The position numbers and the translations under genes were made by a program. Below are positions 49,931 to 58,794 of a stretch of DNA of 64,000 bases, piece after piece (the stretch's first letter is position 1; every line of letters begins with the position of its first letter). Source of the stretch: Leclercia sp. LSNIH1 (lineage in GTDB: Bacteria > Pseudomonadota > Gammaproteobacteria > Enterobacterales > Enterobacteriaceae); the NCBI RefSeq assembly GCF_002902985.1, contig NZ_CP026167.1, positions 3,596,001 through 3,660,000 on the forward strand, given 5' to 3'. The notes under the pieces were generated by a model, which was not told where the DNA came from, did no database searches, and saw nothing but the letters and a program-made list of their open reading frames with translations.

Positions 49931-51142
49931 ATGTCATGGCAATACTTTAAGCAGACTTATTTAATTAAGTTCTGGTCACCTGTTCCTGCCGTTATCGCTG
50001 CCGGGATCCTCTCCACCTACTATTTTGGTATCACCGGCACCTTCTGGGCGGTTACGGGTGAATTTACCCGTTGGGGCGGGCAGTTGCTGCAACTGGCGGG
50101 CGTTCACACCGAAGCGTGGGGTTACTTCAAACTCATTCACCTTGATGGCTCCCCACTCACACGCATCGACGGCATGATGATCATCGGTATGTTCGGCGGC
50201 TGTTTTGCTGCCGCACTCTGGGCAAACAACGTCAAGCTGCGCATGCCGCACAGCCGGATCCGCATCGCCCAGGCGGTGGTTGGCGGTATCATCGCCGGGT
50301 TTGGTGCGCGCCTGGCGATGGGCTGTAACCTTGCGGCTTTCTTCACCGGGATCCCGCAGTTCTCCCTCCACGCCTGGTTTTTTGCTCTCGCCACCGCCGT
50401 CGGCTCGTACTTTGGCGCGCGCTTTACCCTGCTGCCCCTGTTCCGTATTCCGGTCAAAATGCAAAAAGTGAGCGCCGCCTCGCCGTTAACGCAGAAGCCG
50501 GATCAGGCCCGTCGTCGCTTTCGTCTCGGTATGCTGGTCTTCTTCGGCATGCTGGCCTGGGCGCTCTGTACCGCGCTGAACCAGCCGAAGCTCGGGCTGG
50601 CGATGCTGTTCGGTGTCGGATTTGGTCTGCTGATTGAACGGGCGCAGATCTGCTTTACCTCCGCGTTTCGCGATATGTGGATCACCGGACGCACCATGAT
50701 GGCGAAGGCGATTATCGCCGGGATGGCGGTGAGCGCCATCGGGATCTTCAGCTACGTCCAGCTGGGTGTCGCGCCTAAAATCATGTGGGCCGGGCCAAAC
50801 GCCGTGATCGGCGGGCTACTGTTTGGCTTTGGGATTGTGCTGGCGGGCGGCTGCGAGACCGGGTGGATGTACCGCGCGGTGGAAGGCCAGGTGCACTACT
50901 GGTGGGTTGGTCTGGGTAATGTGATTGGCTCGACCCTGCTGGCTTACTGGTGGGATGATTTATCCCCCGCGCTGGCGACCAACTGGGACAAGGTTAATCT
51001 TCTCAACACCTTTGGCCCGCTGGGTGGATTACTGGTGACCTACATTTTGCTGCTGGTCGCCTTTTTGCTGGTGCTGGCGCAGGAGAAACGATTCTTCCGC
51101 CGCGCTGCCATGAAAACTGACATTCGTGAGGAAGCCGCATGA
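49931..51142 (+). CDS. yedE: YedE, YeeE/TsuA-family sulfur- or selenium-compound transporter
   Basis: Polytopic membrane protein, 403 residues, ten or so helices, in two pseudo-repeats each with a conserved cysteine-bearing membrane motif (AMGCNLAAFF, AQICFTSAF, LAGGCETGWMY). YeeE homologues import thiosulfate through such cysteines; YedE is tied to selenium metabolism by gene context in other bacteria. Sequence is very close to E. coli YedE, but there the gene is near the flagellar region, not beside trp. Coupled to yedF by ATGA. Confidence 0.92.
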   Translation: MSWQYFKQTYLIKFWSPVPAVIAAGILSTYYFGITGTFWAVTGEFTRWGGQLLQLAGVHTEAWGYFKLIHLDGSPLTRIDGMMIIGMFGGCFAAALWANNVKLRMPHSRIRIAQAVVGGIIAGFGARLAMGCNLAAFFTGIPQFSLHAWFFALATAVGSYFGARFTLLPLFRIPVKMQKVSAASPLTQKPDQARRRFRLGMLVFFGMLAWALCTALNQPKLGLAMLFGVGFGLLIERAQICFTSAFRDMWITGRTMMAKAIIAGMAVSAIGIFSYVQLGVAPKIMWAGPNAVIGGLLFGFGIVLAGGCETGWMYRAVEGQVHYWWVGLGNVIGSTLLAYWWDDLSPALATNWDKVNLLNTFGPLGGLLVTYILLLVAFLLVLAQEKRFFRRAAMKTDIREEAA

Positions 51143-51372
51143 AAGCGATCGTTCCCGACTACCGCCTCGATATGCTGGGTGAACCTTGCCCGTACCCGGC
51201 GGTTGCCACGCTTGAGGCGATGCCGCAACTGAAAAAGGGCGAGATCCTGGAGGTGGTGAGCGACTGCCCTCAATCCATCAACAATATTCCCCTGGACGCC
51301 AGAAACCACGGCTATACGGTACTGGATATTCAACAGGATGGGCCGACCATCCGCTATCTCATCCAGAAATAA
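51139..51372 (+). CDS. yedF: YedF, TusA/SirA-family sulfurtransferase-like protein
   Basis: A 77-residue TusA-fold protein with the CPxP motif at Cys17 (GEPCPYPA) that could accept a persulfide or perselenide from the substrate handled by YedE. Overlaps yedE by four bases, so the two form one transcript. Confidence 0.92.
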   Translation: MKAIVPDYRLDMLGEPCPYPAVATLEAMPQLKKGEILEVVSDCPQSINNIPLDARNHGYTVLDIQQDGPTIRYLIQK

Positions 51373-51375
51373 TAA

Positions 51376-51401
51376 GAGGGTGGCGCCAGGCCACCCTTTC
51401 T
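51376..51401 (+). terminator. Terminator after yedF
   Basis: AGGGTGGC, GCCAG loop, GCCACCCT then TTCTT, starting a few bases past the yedF stop. Confidence 0.8.
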
Positions 51402-51441
51402 TAAGTATTAATCCCATTTTCTCCAGGATATCCCTGTTGAG

Positions 51442-51452
51442 TCTATGCTTAA
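51442..51452 (+). promoter_or_regulatory. Sigma-S-type -10 element
   Basis: TCTATGCTTAA matches the RpoS -10 consensus KCTAYACTTAA at ten of eleven positions, 25 bases before the downstream ATG. There is no good -35, as is common for RpoS promoters. Confidence 0.6.
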
Positions 51453-51476
51453 CATTGACTACAAAAGGAGAACGTT

Positions 51477-51749
51477 ATGTCAGACCAAAATCTTGATAAT
51501 GATGCACAATATGCAGGTGAAAAAGCGAAGAACAAACTGGATGAATTCGCCGGCGCTGCGCAGCAGCAGTTTGGCGAGGCCGTTGATTCGCCAAAACATC
51601 AGCTGAAGGGTGCCGGGCGCAAATATGCTGCACAGGCAAGCGACGTTGTTACTGATGTTACCGACGCAGTAAAAAATAACCCTCTTACCGGCCTGATCGC
51701 CGCGGGTGCGGTGGGTATTGTTCTTGGCCTGCTGTTAGGGCGTAAATAA
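51477..51749 (+). CDS. CsbD/DUF883-like stress protein with C-terminal membrane anchor
   Basis: A 90-residue protein I cannot name. The N-terminal half is CsbD-like (AGEKAKNKLDEFAGAAQQQFGE), and the C-terminal third has the DUF883 (ElaB/YqjD) tail: KNNPLTGLIAAGAVGIVLG with a GxxxG-type helix ending LLLGRK. ElaB-type proteins anchor to the inner membrane and bind ribosomes in stationary phase. AAAGGAG precedes the ATG. The RpoS-like promoter fits a stress role; E. coli has yciGFE here. Confidence 0.75.
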   Translation: MSDQNLDNDAQYAGEKAKNKLDEFAGAAQQQFGEAVDSPKHQLKGAGRKYAAQASDVVTDVTDAVKNNPLTGLIAAGAVGIVLGLLLGRK

Positions 51750-51750
51750 A

Positions 51751-51775
51751 AAAAGGCCCCTCGGGGCCTTCTTAT
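51751..51775. terminator. Bidirectional terminator before ompW
   Basis: AAGGCCC, CTCG loop, GGGCCTT with A and T tracts, between convergent stops. Confidence 0.85.
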
Positions 51776-51777
51776 TT

Positions 51778-52410
51778 TCAGAAGCGGTATCCCGCCGAGA
51801 ACATAAACACCCACGGATCCAGACGGGTATTGATATTTTGCTGCTGATCCCCCGCCTTAAAGCGCACCTCGGTGTCGATATCCATGTACCAGACCGACAT
51901 ATTAATCAGCCAGTCGCGGTTGATGAGGTAATCCAGCCCCACCTGCCCCGCCATACCCCATGAATCTTTCAGGCTCAGATCGGAAAGGCCAGCCGCTTTA
52001 CCGGTGTCGTTAAACTTCTCATCAAAGAAGGTGGTGTAGTTAACCCCGGCGCCAACGTAGGGGCGAACCTTGCTGCCTGCATCACCGAAATACCACTGGG
52101 CCATCAGGGTCGGCGGCAGATGGTGAACCGTGGCGATATCCCCGGTTGGGCCCGTACCGACTTTATGGCGAAACGGCGTGGCCGCCAGCAGTTCAACGCC
52201 GACGTTGTCGGTCGCCATCCAGGTAAAGGTCATCCCCGCCTGGGTATTGTTACTGACGTTAAAACCGCCCAGACCCAGAACATTGTCCGAGCCTTCCGTT
52301 GGACGTACCGTCGCCGTCCCGAGACGGAAAAAGAACTCACCTGCTTCGTGGGCCATTGCGCCGCCGGAAAGCGTACTCAGAATCAATGCTGCCACCGCTG
52401 CTTTTTTCAT
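51778..52410 (-). CDS. ompW: Outer membrane protein OmpW
   Basis: Eight-stranded outer-membrane barrel, 210 residues, for small hydrophobic molecules; colicin S4 receptor in E. coli. Signal peptide cleaved after residue 20 (GGAMA|HEAGEFF), and the terminal phenylalanine of AGYRF fits BAM recognition. ATG 52410 is preferred to 52416 because GAGGG is seven bases before it. Confidence 0.97.
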   Translation of the reverse strand: MKKAAVAALILSTLSGGAMAHEAGEFFFRLGTATVRPTEGSDNVLGLGGFNVSNNTQAGMTFTWMATDNVGVELLAATPFRHKVGTGPTGDIATVHHLPPTLMAQWYFGDAGSKVRPYVGAGVNYTTFFDEKFNDTGKAAGLSDLSLKDSWGMAGQVGLDYLINRDWLINMSVWYMDIDTEVRFKAGDQQQNINTRLDPWVFMFSAGYRF

Positions 52411-52750
52411 ATCCATTCCCTCGTTATGGTTTTATTCAGGAACGGAATATACCCACAAATGATTAATAAGTGATCTTGCATTGATCACACTAAATTCAGT
52501 GATTTAACATTCATTGATCTAAATTAATTTTTTTCACAACTGGCAAAAATTGGTAGGCAGGGTCTGGATCAATTTTGCCATTTCGGACACAAAACGCCGC
52601 GCTTGCCCACAACCGCGCAAAATGGCAGCGACGCATTACGGGCGCTTTACAAAGATATGCTTTTCCATACAAGGCTTGATACTGCCACCGTACACTTATC
52701 CAGGGTACAATTGCCCGCTAATTAACACCTGCAATACTCAAGGAGAGTGC
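52411..52750. promoter_or_regulatory. ompW-yciC divergent region with FNR-like site
   Basis: Gene-free 340-base region. TTGAT-CTAA-ATTAA (52514-52527) differs from the FNR consensus TTGAT-N4-ATCAA at one position, and a weaker TTGATCACACTAAA lies at 52481. E. coli ompW is FNR-activated. The stretch 52550-52750 is open for 67 codons in frame with yciC, but the normal yciC start has the ribosome-binding site. Confidence 0.6.
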
Positions 52751-53494
52751 ATGTCTATCACGGCGAAGTCTGTCTACCGTGACACGGGGAATTTTTTCCG
52801 CAATCAGTTCGTTACCTTTTTACTGATCGCCTTGTTGTGCGCATTTATCACGGTGGTACTTGGTCATGCTTTTTCGCCGAGTGAGGAGCAAATTGCCAGC
52901 CTGAGCGAAGGCGATCAAATCGCCAGCAGCGTTGGTCTGTTTGAGATGGTGCAGAACATGACTCCGGAACAGCAGCAGATCCTGTTGCGGGCTTCTGCGG
53001 CCTCGACCTTTTCCGGTCTTATCGGCAATGCCATTCTGGCAGGCGGCGTGCTGCTGATGATCCAGCTGGTCTCTGCCGGGCAGCGCGTCAGCGCGCTGCG
53101 GGCGATAGGTGCCAGCGCGCCGCTGCTGCCCAGGCTGTTCATTCTGATCTTTTTAACCACCATGCTGGTGCAATTAGGGATTATGCTGGTTGTGGTGCCG
53201 GGCGTGCTGTTGGCGATTGTGCTCGCCTTCGCCCCCGTGATGCTGGTACAGGACCGCATGGGCATTTTTGTCGCCATGCGTAGCAGTATCCGGCTGGCAT
53301 GGTCTAATATGCGTCTGGTCGCGCCAGCGGTAATGAGCTGGCTGCTGGCGAAAACCCTGCTGCTGCTGTTTGCACCCAATCTTGCCGTTCTGACGCCTAA
53401 CGTTGGTGCTGTTGTGGCGAATACCCTGAGCAACCTCATCTCCGCTGTCTTGCTCGTTTATTTGTTCCGCCTGTACACGTTAATTCGCCAGTAA
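52751..53494 (+). CDS. yciC: Inner-membrane protein YciC (UPF0259)
   Basis: A 247-residue protein with about six hydrophobic helices; function unknown. ATG 52751 has AGGAGAG seven bases upstream and gives the E. coli length. It precedes yciB by 57 bases and is probably co-transcribed. Confidence 0.93.
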   Translation: MSITAKSVYRDTGNFFRNQFVTFLLIALLCAFITVVLGHAFSPSEEQIASLSEGDQIASSVGLFEMVQNMTPEQQQILLRASAASTFSGLIGNAILAGGVLLMIQLVSAGQRVSALRAIGASAPLLPRLFILIFLTTMLVQLGIMLVVVPGVLLAIVLAFAPVMLVQDRMGIFVAMRSSIRLAWSNMRLVAPAVMSWLLAKTLLLLFAPNLAVLTPNVGAVVANTLSNLISAVLLVYLFRLYTLIRQ

Positions 53495-53551
53495 TTTTTC
53501 TGATGGCCTGTTCAGAACGTACAGGCCGTCGCTGATAGATGGAATCGAAGA

Positions 53552-54091
53552 ATGAAGCAGTTTCTTGATTTTTTACCCCTGGTTGTCTTTTTTGCTTTCT
53601 ATAAGCTGTATGACATTTACGCCGCGACCACTGCCCTGATTGTCGCCACCGCAGTCGTGCTGATTTACAGCTGGGTGCGCTACCGCAAGGTTGAAAAAAT
53701 GGCCCTGATCACCTTTGTGCTGGTGGCCGTCTTTGGCGGGCTGACCGTCTTTTTCCACAACGATGAGTTCATCAAGTGGAAAGTGACCGTAATTTATGTG
53801 CTGTTTGCCGGCGCCCTGCTGTTCAGCCAGTGGGTGATGAAAAAGCCGCTTATCCAGCGCATGCTGGGTAAAGAGCTGGCGCTGCCGCAGGCGGTCTGGT
53901 CGCGCCTGAATATCGCCTGGGCGGTATTCTTTATTCTCTGTGGTCTGGCGAATATCTATATCGCTTTCTGGCTGCCGCAGAATATCTGGGTCAACTTTAA
54001 AGTCTTTGGTCTGACCGCCCTAACGCTGATTTTCACCCTCCTGAGCGGCATCTACATCTATCGCCACATGCCACAGGATGACAAGCAGTAA
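53552..54091 (+). CDS. yciB: YciB, intracellular septation/cell-envelope protein
   Basis: Inner-membrane protein of 179 residues with five transmembrane segments (first at about 5-22). YciB (IspZ family) helps keep membrane integrity and interacts with elongation and division proteins; loss together with DcrB is harmful in E. coli. Ends at a strong terminator. Confidence 0.95.
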   Translation: MKQFLDFLPLVVFFAFYKLYDIYAATTALIVATAVVLIYSWVRYRKVEKMALITFVLVAVFGGLTVFFHNDEFIKWKVTVIYVLFAGALLFSQWVMKKPLIQRMLGKELALPQAVWSRLNIAWAVFFILCGLANIYIAFWLPQNIWVNFKVFGLTALTLIFTLLSGIYIYRHMPQDDKQ

Positions 54092-54097
54092 TCCTTC

Positions 54098-54125
54098 CGC
54101 CAGGCTTGATAAGCCTGGCGTTTTT
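54098..54125 (+). terminator. yciB terminator
   Basis: CGCCAGGCTT, GAT loop, AAGCCTGGCG, TTTTT: a ten-base perfect stem. Confidence 0.92.
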
Positions 54126-54196
54126 CTTCTGTTCTCTCCGGCAGCAAATCATAGTAGCATCCCGCCTGAAGTCCTCCGTAATAAGTAGAGTTCATA

Positions 54197-54592
54197 ATGA
54201 CAACAACGAACGCCCCGCAGGGCGAACTGGTTTTACGCACACTTGCAATGCCCGCCGACACCAATGCGAACGGCGATATTTTTGGCGGCTGGTTAATGTC
54301 GCAGATGGATATGGGCGGGGCGATCCTCGCTAAAGAGATTGCCCATGGCCGCGTGGTGACGGTCCGGGTTGATGGTATGACCTTTCTGCGGCCTGTCGCG
54401 GTGGGTGATGTGGTCTGCTGTTACGCCCGTTGCGTGAAGCGGGGAAATACCTCGGTGTCGATCAATATTGAAGTATGGGTGAAGAAGGTCTCTTCGGAAC
54501 CGATCGGCCAGCGCTATAAGGCAACCGAAGCGCTCTTTATTTACGTGGCGGTGGATAGCGAAGGTAAACCGCGTGCATTACCGCAGGCATAA
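54197..54592 (+). CDS. yciA: Acyl-CoA thioesterase YciA
   Basis: Hotdog-fold thioesterase of 131 residues with the family motif ANGDIFGGWLMSQMD containing the catalytic acid. Broad acyl-CoA specificity. It reaches right to the hairpin shared with tonB. Confidence 0.96.
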   Translation: MTTTNAPQGELVLRTLAMPADTNANGDIFGGWLMSQMDMGGAILAKEIAHGRVVTVRVDGMTFLRPVAVGDVVCCYARCVKRGNTSVSINIEVWVKKVSSEPIGQRYKATEALFIYVAVDSEGKPRALPQA

Positions 54593-54621
54593 AAAAAGCC
54601 TCCCGATTGGGAGGCTTTTTT
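54592..54621. terminator. Bidirectional terminator between yciA and tonB
   Basis: AAAAAGCCTCCC, GATT loop, GGGAGGCTTTTTT. A shared terminator at this place is established for E. coli tonB. Confidence 0.95.
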
Positions 54622-54623
54622 CA

Positions 54624-55355
54624 TTATTCCATCTGAGCCCCGCCGTTGAGGCGGAAAACAATATTGACGATGAGTCCACTGCCTGGCTTACCGGCTTCGT
54701 AGCGCCATTTACGCATCGCGTTTTTCACATCACGCTCGAACATGTTTGACGGCTGCGCGGAGAGGATCTGGACATTATCCACACGTCCGTCGGCGGTGAC
54801 GTCAAATTTCACCCGCACACGCCCTTCAATACGCAGAGCCTGCGCGCGCGACGGATATTGCGGCTGGTTACGGCTCAACGCACGTGGACCCGGCGGCGCC
54901 GCCGGAACCGGCTTAGCGGTAACTGGCGCGGAGTTCATGACCGGGCGAGCCGGGGCTGCGCGCTCAACGGGCTGCGTGGTACGTGGCTCAACCGGGCGCT
55001 CTTGACGCTTCGGACGCTCTTCCACCTTTTTCACCGGCTTCGGTTTCGGCTTCGGTTTTGGCTTGGGCTCCGGTTTGTGGATCACCACAGGCGCTTCTTT
55101 TGGCGGCTCAGGAACAACTTCAGGTTCTGGTTCCGGCTCGGGTTCGGGCTCTGCAACAGGCTCCGGTGGAGGCGCGACCTGTACGGGCTCCAGCTCCGCA
55201 GGCGTTACCATGGTCACCGAAATCGGCTGCGCGGGCGCTGGCATTTCAATAACCTGATGTACCGATGTGTAAAGCAGACCCGCCACCACGGCTCCGTGAA
55301 TTCCGACGGACAACAGCGTCGGCCAGGGAAAGCGGCGAGGTAAATCGAGGGTCAT
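54624..55355 (-). CDS. tonB: Energy transducer TonB
   Basis: Couples the proton-motive force through ExbBD to outer-membrane siderophore and vitamin B12 receptors. The 243 residues have the N-terminal anchor (about 8-32, with [13 protein letters not shown], including the essential His20-type position), a periplasm-spanning Glu-Pro then Lys-Pro repeat region (about 60-115) and the C-terminal domain (about 150-243, [12 protein letters not shown]). MTLDLPRRF at 55355 follows E. coli; ATG 55364 is an alternative. Confidence 0.97.
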   Translation of the reverse strand: MTLDLPRRFPWPTLLSVGIHGAVVAGLLYTSVHQVIEMPAPAQPISVTMVTPAELEPVQVAPPPEPVAEPEPEPEPEPEVVPEPPKEAPVVIHKPEPKPKPKPKPKPVKKVEERPKRQERPVEPRTTQPVERAAPARPVMNSAPVTAKPVPAAPPGPRALSRNQPQYPSRAQALRIEGRVRVKFDVTADGRVDNVQILSAQPSNMFERDVKNAMRKWRYEAGKPGSGLIVNIVFRLNGGAQME

Positions 55356-55402
55356 TGAAGTCATAATCGTTTCAGTTAAAAAGCCAGGCCCTGATTTTAA
55401 AT

Positions 55403-55421
55403 GCAAATAGCAATCATATTC
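55403..55421 (-). promoter_or_regulatory. Fur box upstream of tonB
   Basis: GCAAATAGCAATCATATTC matches 12 of 19 positions of the Fur consensus, with the AATCAT core intact, about 50 bases before the tonB start. Fur repression of tonB is established in E. coli. Confidence 0.75.
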
Positions 55422-55576
55422 AATAAGCCAGTTAAACTTCGCCCGATTTTACCGTCCAGCAGGCGAAAAAAGGCACATCAGGCGCAAGGTTTTAACAATG
55501 TTGCCATCTTTACATTGCAGTCACCTGCACTTTCACATAACGTAATTCCCACTTTTATCGGTTAAGGAGCTCCGCT

Positions 55577-55873
55577 GTGCTTTACGTGATTTTTGCTGCA
55601 GATGTCGCTGATTCTCTGGAAAAACGTCTCTCCGTACGCCCTGCCCACCTTGCGCGCTTACAGCTGCTGCATGACGAAGGCAGATTATTGACCGCAGGCC
55701 CGATGCCTGCCGTCGACAGCAACGATCCGGGCGCGGCTGGCTTTACCGGCTCGACGGTGATTGCCGAATTTGAATCGCTCGAAGCGGCACAGGCCTGGGC
55801 GCAGGACGACCCGTATGTGGCGGCAGGCGTGTATGATAACGTCGTAGTGAAGCCGTTTAAAAAAGTTTTCTAG
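55577..55873 (+). CDS. yciI: YciI-family protein
   Basis: A 98-residue ferredoxin-like-fold protein; family members include dehydrochlorinases and the His-Asp pair here lies in RPAHLAR and AVDSNDP. Physiological role unknown. It starts with GTG at 55577 behind AAGGAG. It ends at a terminator shared with the convergent leuE-like gene. Confidence 0.94.
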   Translation: MLYVIFAADVADSLEKRLSVRPAHLARLQLLHDEGRLLTAGPMPAVDSNDPGAAGFTGSTVIAEFESLEAAQAWAQDDPYVAAGVYDNVVVKPFKKVF

Positions 55874-55876
55874 GAT

Positions 55877-55907
55877 AAAAAAAGGCTCCGTACCAGGAGC
55901 CTTTTCT
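55877..55907. terminator. Bidirectional terminator between yciI and leuE-like gene
   Basis: AAAGGCTCC, GTACCA loop, GGAGCCTTT with flanking A and T tracts. Confidence 0.9.
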
Positions 55908-55909
55908 TA

Positions 55910-56545
55910 TTAGTTCAGCGATGCCAGCCGCGCCGCAAAGCCAACAAACAGTAATCCAATTAAACCATTTCCCAGCTTCGCCAGTTTCTTTTTGGTTTTC
56001 AGGTAGCGCGTAACAAACGCGCCGGAGAAGATCAGGAAGCTCATATAGATAAAACTGATGACTTCCAGCGTGACCGCGAGGATCATAAAAGCGACGCCGG
56101 TGTGCTTCGCGTGAACGTCAATAAACTGCACAAAGAATGAGACATAAAACAAAATCGCCTTCGGGTTGGTCATACTCAGCACCAGCGAGCGTTTCATTAT
56201 GGTTTTAGCCGGTTCGAGACCGCCAGCATCGCCCTGCTGTGTATGCCTTATTACCGACCAGAGCATTTTGCCGCCCAGCCATAACAGATAGAACGCCCCG
56301 AGATAGCGCACAATATTAAACAGCATTGGCGTGGTCTGGATCAGCGCCGCGACCCCCGCCCATGCCAGAAACATCAGTACCGCATCGCCAATAAATACGC
56401 CACTGGCGGCAAGATAGCCCTTTTTCACACCGTGACCAATACCGGTCTTTAAAACGAATAAGGTATTAGGCCCAGGAACCAGAACAATAAAAATAGCCCC
56501 GACAACATAGGTCCAGAAATTCAGTACACCCAAATCCGCAAACAC
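55910..56545 (-). CDS. leuE: LysE-family exporter, LeuE homologue
   Basis: Six-helix LysE/RhtB exporter, 211 residues, resembling E. coli LeuE (leucine exporter) throughout: [18 protein letters not shown] near the start and [17 protein letters not shown] in mid-protein. I start it at GTG 56545 (MFADLGVLN) because AAGGAGG lies just before; longer in-frame starts read through the yciY terminator. In E. coli leuE is elsewhere and kch occupies this position. Substrate is inferred. Confidence 0.85.
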   Translation of the reverse strand: MFADLGVLNFWTYVVGAIFIVLVPGPNTLFVLKTGIGHGVKKGYLAASGVFIGDAVLMFLAWAGVAALIQTTPMLFNIVRYLGAFYLLWLGGKMLWSVIRHTQQGDAGGLEPAKTIMKRSLVLSMTNPKAILFYVSFFVQFIDVHAKHTGVAFMILAVTLEVISFIYMSFLIFSGAFVTRYLKTKKKLAKLGNGLIGLLFVGFAARLASLN

Positions 56546-56573
56546 CTCATCCTCCTTTTTGACGTAGCGAATA

Positions 56574-56602
56574 AAAAACATCGGGCACCTCTGTGGGTGC
56601 CC
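56574..56602 (-). terminator. yciY terminator
   Basis: On the minus strand GGGCACC, loop, GGTGCCC, GATG, TTTTTT, ten bases after the yciY stop and upstream of the leuE-like GTG start. Confidence 0.85.
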
Positions 56603-56611
56603 TTGTGTCAT

Positions 56612-56785
56612 TCAGTAATCCTGAACGGCGAACAGCAACGCATTGCGATGACGGTTCATACTGCATTTTCTGATGGCGTGGATACGCATATTACGGCGGG
56701 ATTGTGCTTCCAGCCAACGCGCTTTGCGACGACTTGTCTGTCGCAACATGCGCCAGCGCCCTACTTCTGTTCTACTGCGCTTCAT
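56612..56785 (-). CDS. yciY: Small arginine-rich protein YciY
   Basis: A 57-residue highly basic protein starting MKRSRTEVGRWRMLRQ and ending LLFAVQDY. It matches E. coli YciY in length and position upstream of cls. Arg-rich and without membrane segment, so nucleic-acid or membrane-surface contact is possible. Function unknown. It is divergent from clsA and has its own terminator. Confidence 0.8.
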   Translation of the reverse strand: MKRSRTEVGRWRMLRQTSRRKARWLEAQSRRNMRIHAIRKCSMNRHRNALLFAVQDY

Positions 56786-56927
56786 GTTACCAACTCTTCA
56801 CAAAACAGAGCGTTCATTATAGTCCCTTGCCTGCGGCAGACCAGCGCTTTTATCTGGCGTTTTTATTTGCCAGAAAAATCCTGACGCGTAAACTCTTAAC
56901 AATACGCTTTCAAAAGGATTTTTTATT

Positions 56928-58388
56928 ATGACAACCTTCTACACCGTGGTGAGTTGGCTGCTCATTCTGGGATACTGGCTGTTAATCGCAGGGGTGACAT
57001 TACGCATCCTGATGAAGCGCCGAGCCGTTCCCTCTGCCATGGCATGGCTGTTGATTATTTATATCCTGCCGCTGGTCGGCATCATTGCGTATTTATCCTT
57101 TGGCGAGCTTCACCTCGGTAAACGCCGGGCCGAGCGTGCCCGGGCGATGTGGCCCTCCACGGCGAAATGGCTGAACGATCTGAAATCCTGCAAACATATT
57201 TTTGCCGAAGAGAACAGTGACGTCGCCGCGTCGTTATTTAAGCTCTGTGAACGCCGCCAGGGGATTGCCGGGGTGAAAGGCAATCAGCTGCAATTGATGA
57301 CCACCTCTGATGACGTGATGAATGCCCTGATCCGCGATATTCAGCTGGCGCGGCATAATATCGAGATGGTGTTTTATATCTGGCAGCCCGGTGGCATGGC
57401 CGATCAGGTAGCTGAATCCCTGATGGCCGCGGCACGCCGGGGGATCCACTGCCGTCTGATGCTCGACTCCGCCGGTAGCGTGAATTTTTTCCGCAGCAAC
57501 TGGGCATCCATGATGCGCAATGCCGGTGTGGAAGTGGTCGAAGCGTTAAAGGTTAACCTGATGCGTGTGTTTCTGCGCAGGATGGATCTGCGCCAGCACC
57601 GCAAAATGGTGCTCATCGACAACTACATCGCCTATACCGGCAGCATGAACATGGTCGACCCGCGCTTCTTTAAACAGGATGCCGGTGTGGGTCAGTGGAT
57701 CGATCTGATGGCGCGCATGGAGGGCCCGGTCGCCACCGCGATGGGGATCGTCTACTCCTGTGACTGGGAGATTGAAACTGGCAAACGCATTCTGCCCCCG
57801 CCGCCGGATGCCAATATCATGCCGTTTGAACAGGCCAGCGGGCACACTATTCACACTATCGCCTCCGGACCGGGCTTCCCGGAAGATCTGATCCATCAGG
57901 CGTTATTGACCGCCGCCTATTCCGCCCGCGAATACCTGATCATGACCACCCCCTATTTCGTGCCGAGTGACGATCTGCTCCACGCTATCTGCACGGCCGC
58001 CCAGCGCGGGGTCGACGTCAGTATCATCCTGCCGCGCAAGAACGATTCGGTGCTGGTGGGCTGGGCCAGCCGGGCCTTTTTCAGCGAACTGCTGGCAGCC
58101 GGGGTGAAGATTTACCAGTTTGAAGGTGGGCTGTTGCATACCAAGAGCGTGCTGGTGGACGGTGAGCTCAGCCTGGTGGGAACAGTGAACCTCGATATGC
58201 GTAGTCTGTGGCTCAATTTTGAGATCACGCTGGTGATCGACGATACCGGTTTTGGGGGCGATCTGGCGGCCGTGCAGGATGATTATATCTCGCGCTCCCG
58301 CCTGCTGGATGCCCGTCTGTGGATGAAAAGGCCGCTATGGCAGCGAATTGCCGAACGACTGTTTTACTTCTTTAGTCCGTTGCTGTAA
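56928..58388 (+). CDS. clsA: Cardiolipin synthase A
   Basis: Makes cardiolipin from two phosphatidylglycerols at the inner membrane. The 486 residues include two N-terminal transmembrane helices (about 3-25, 37-60) and two phospholipase-D HKD motifs: HRKMVLID (about residue 224) and HTKSVLVD (about 404). AAGGA stands before the ATG. Followed closely by yciU. Confidence 0.97.
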   Translation: MTTFYTVVSWLLILGYWLLIAGVTLRILMKRRAVPSAMAWLLIIYILPLVGIIAYLSFGELHLGKRRAERARAMWPSTAKWLNDLKSCKHIFAEENSDVAASLFKLCERRQGIAGVKGNQLQLMTTSDDVMNALIRDIQLARHNIEMVFYIWQPGGMADQVAESLMAAARRGIHCRLMLDSAGSVNFFRSNWASMMRNAGVEVVEALKVNLMRVFLRRMDLRQHRKMVLIDNYIAYTGSMNMVDPRFFKQDAGVGQWIDLMARMEGPVATAMGIVYSCDWEIETGKRILPPPPDANIMPFEQASGHTIHTIASGPGFPEDLIHQALLTAAYSAREYLIMTTPYFVPSDDLLHAICTAAQRGVDVSIILPRKNDSVLVGWASRAFFSELLAAGVKIYQFEGGLLHTKSVLVDGELSLVGTVNLDMRSLWLNFEITLVIDDTGFGGDLAAVQDDYISRSRLLDARLWMKRPLWQRIAERLFYFFSPLL

Positions 58389-58751
<363 letters not shown>

Positions 58752-58778
58752 AAAAAGGCTGCGATTGCAGCCTTTTTT
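58752..58778. terminator. Bidirectional terminator between yciU and oppF
   Basis: AAAAAGGCTGC, GATT loop, GCAGCCTTTTTT. Confidence 0.93.
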
Positions 58779-58794
58779 ATTGCCTTTTACCCGG

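Noticed and set aside
52550..52750. In-frame N-terminal extension of yciC
   Set aside because: The ATG at 52751 has a clear AGGAG and gives the usual 247 residues; the extension resembles nothing.
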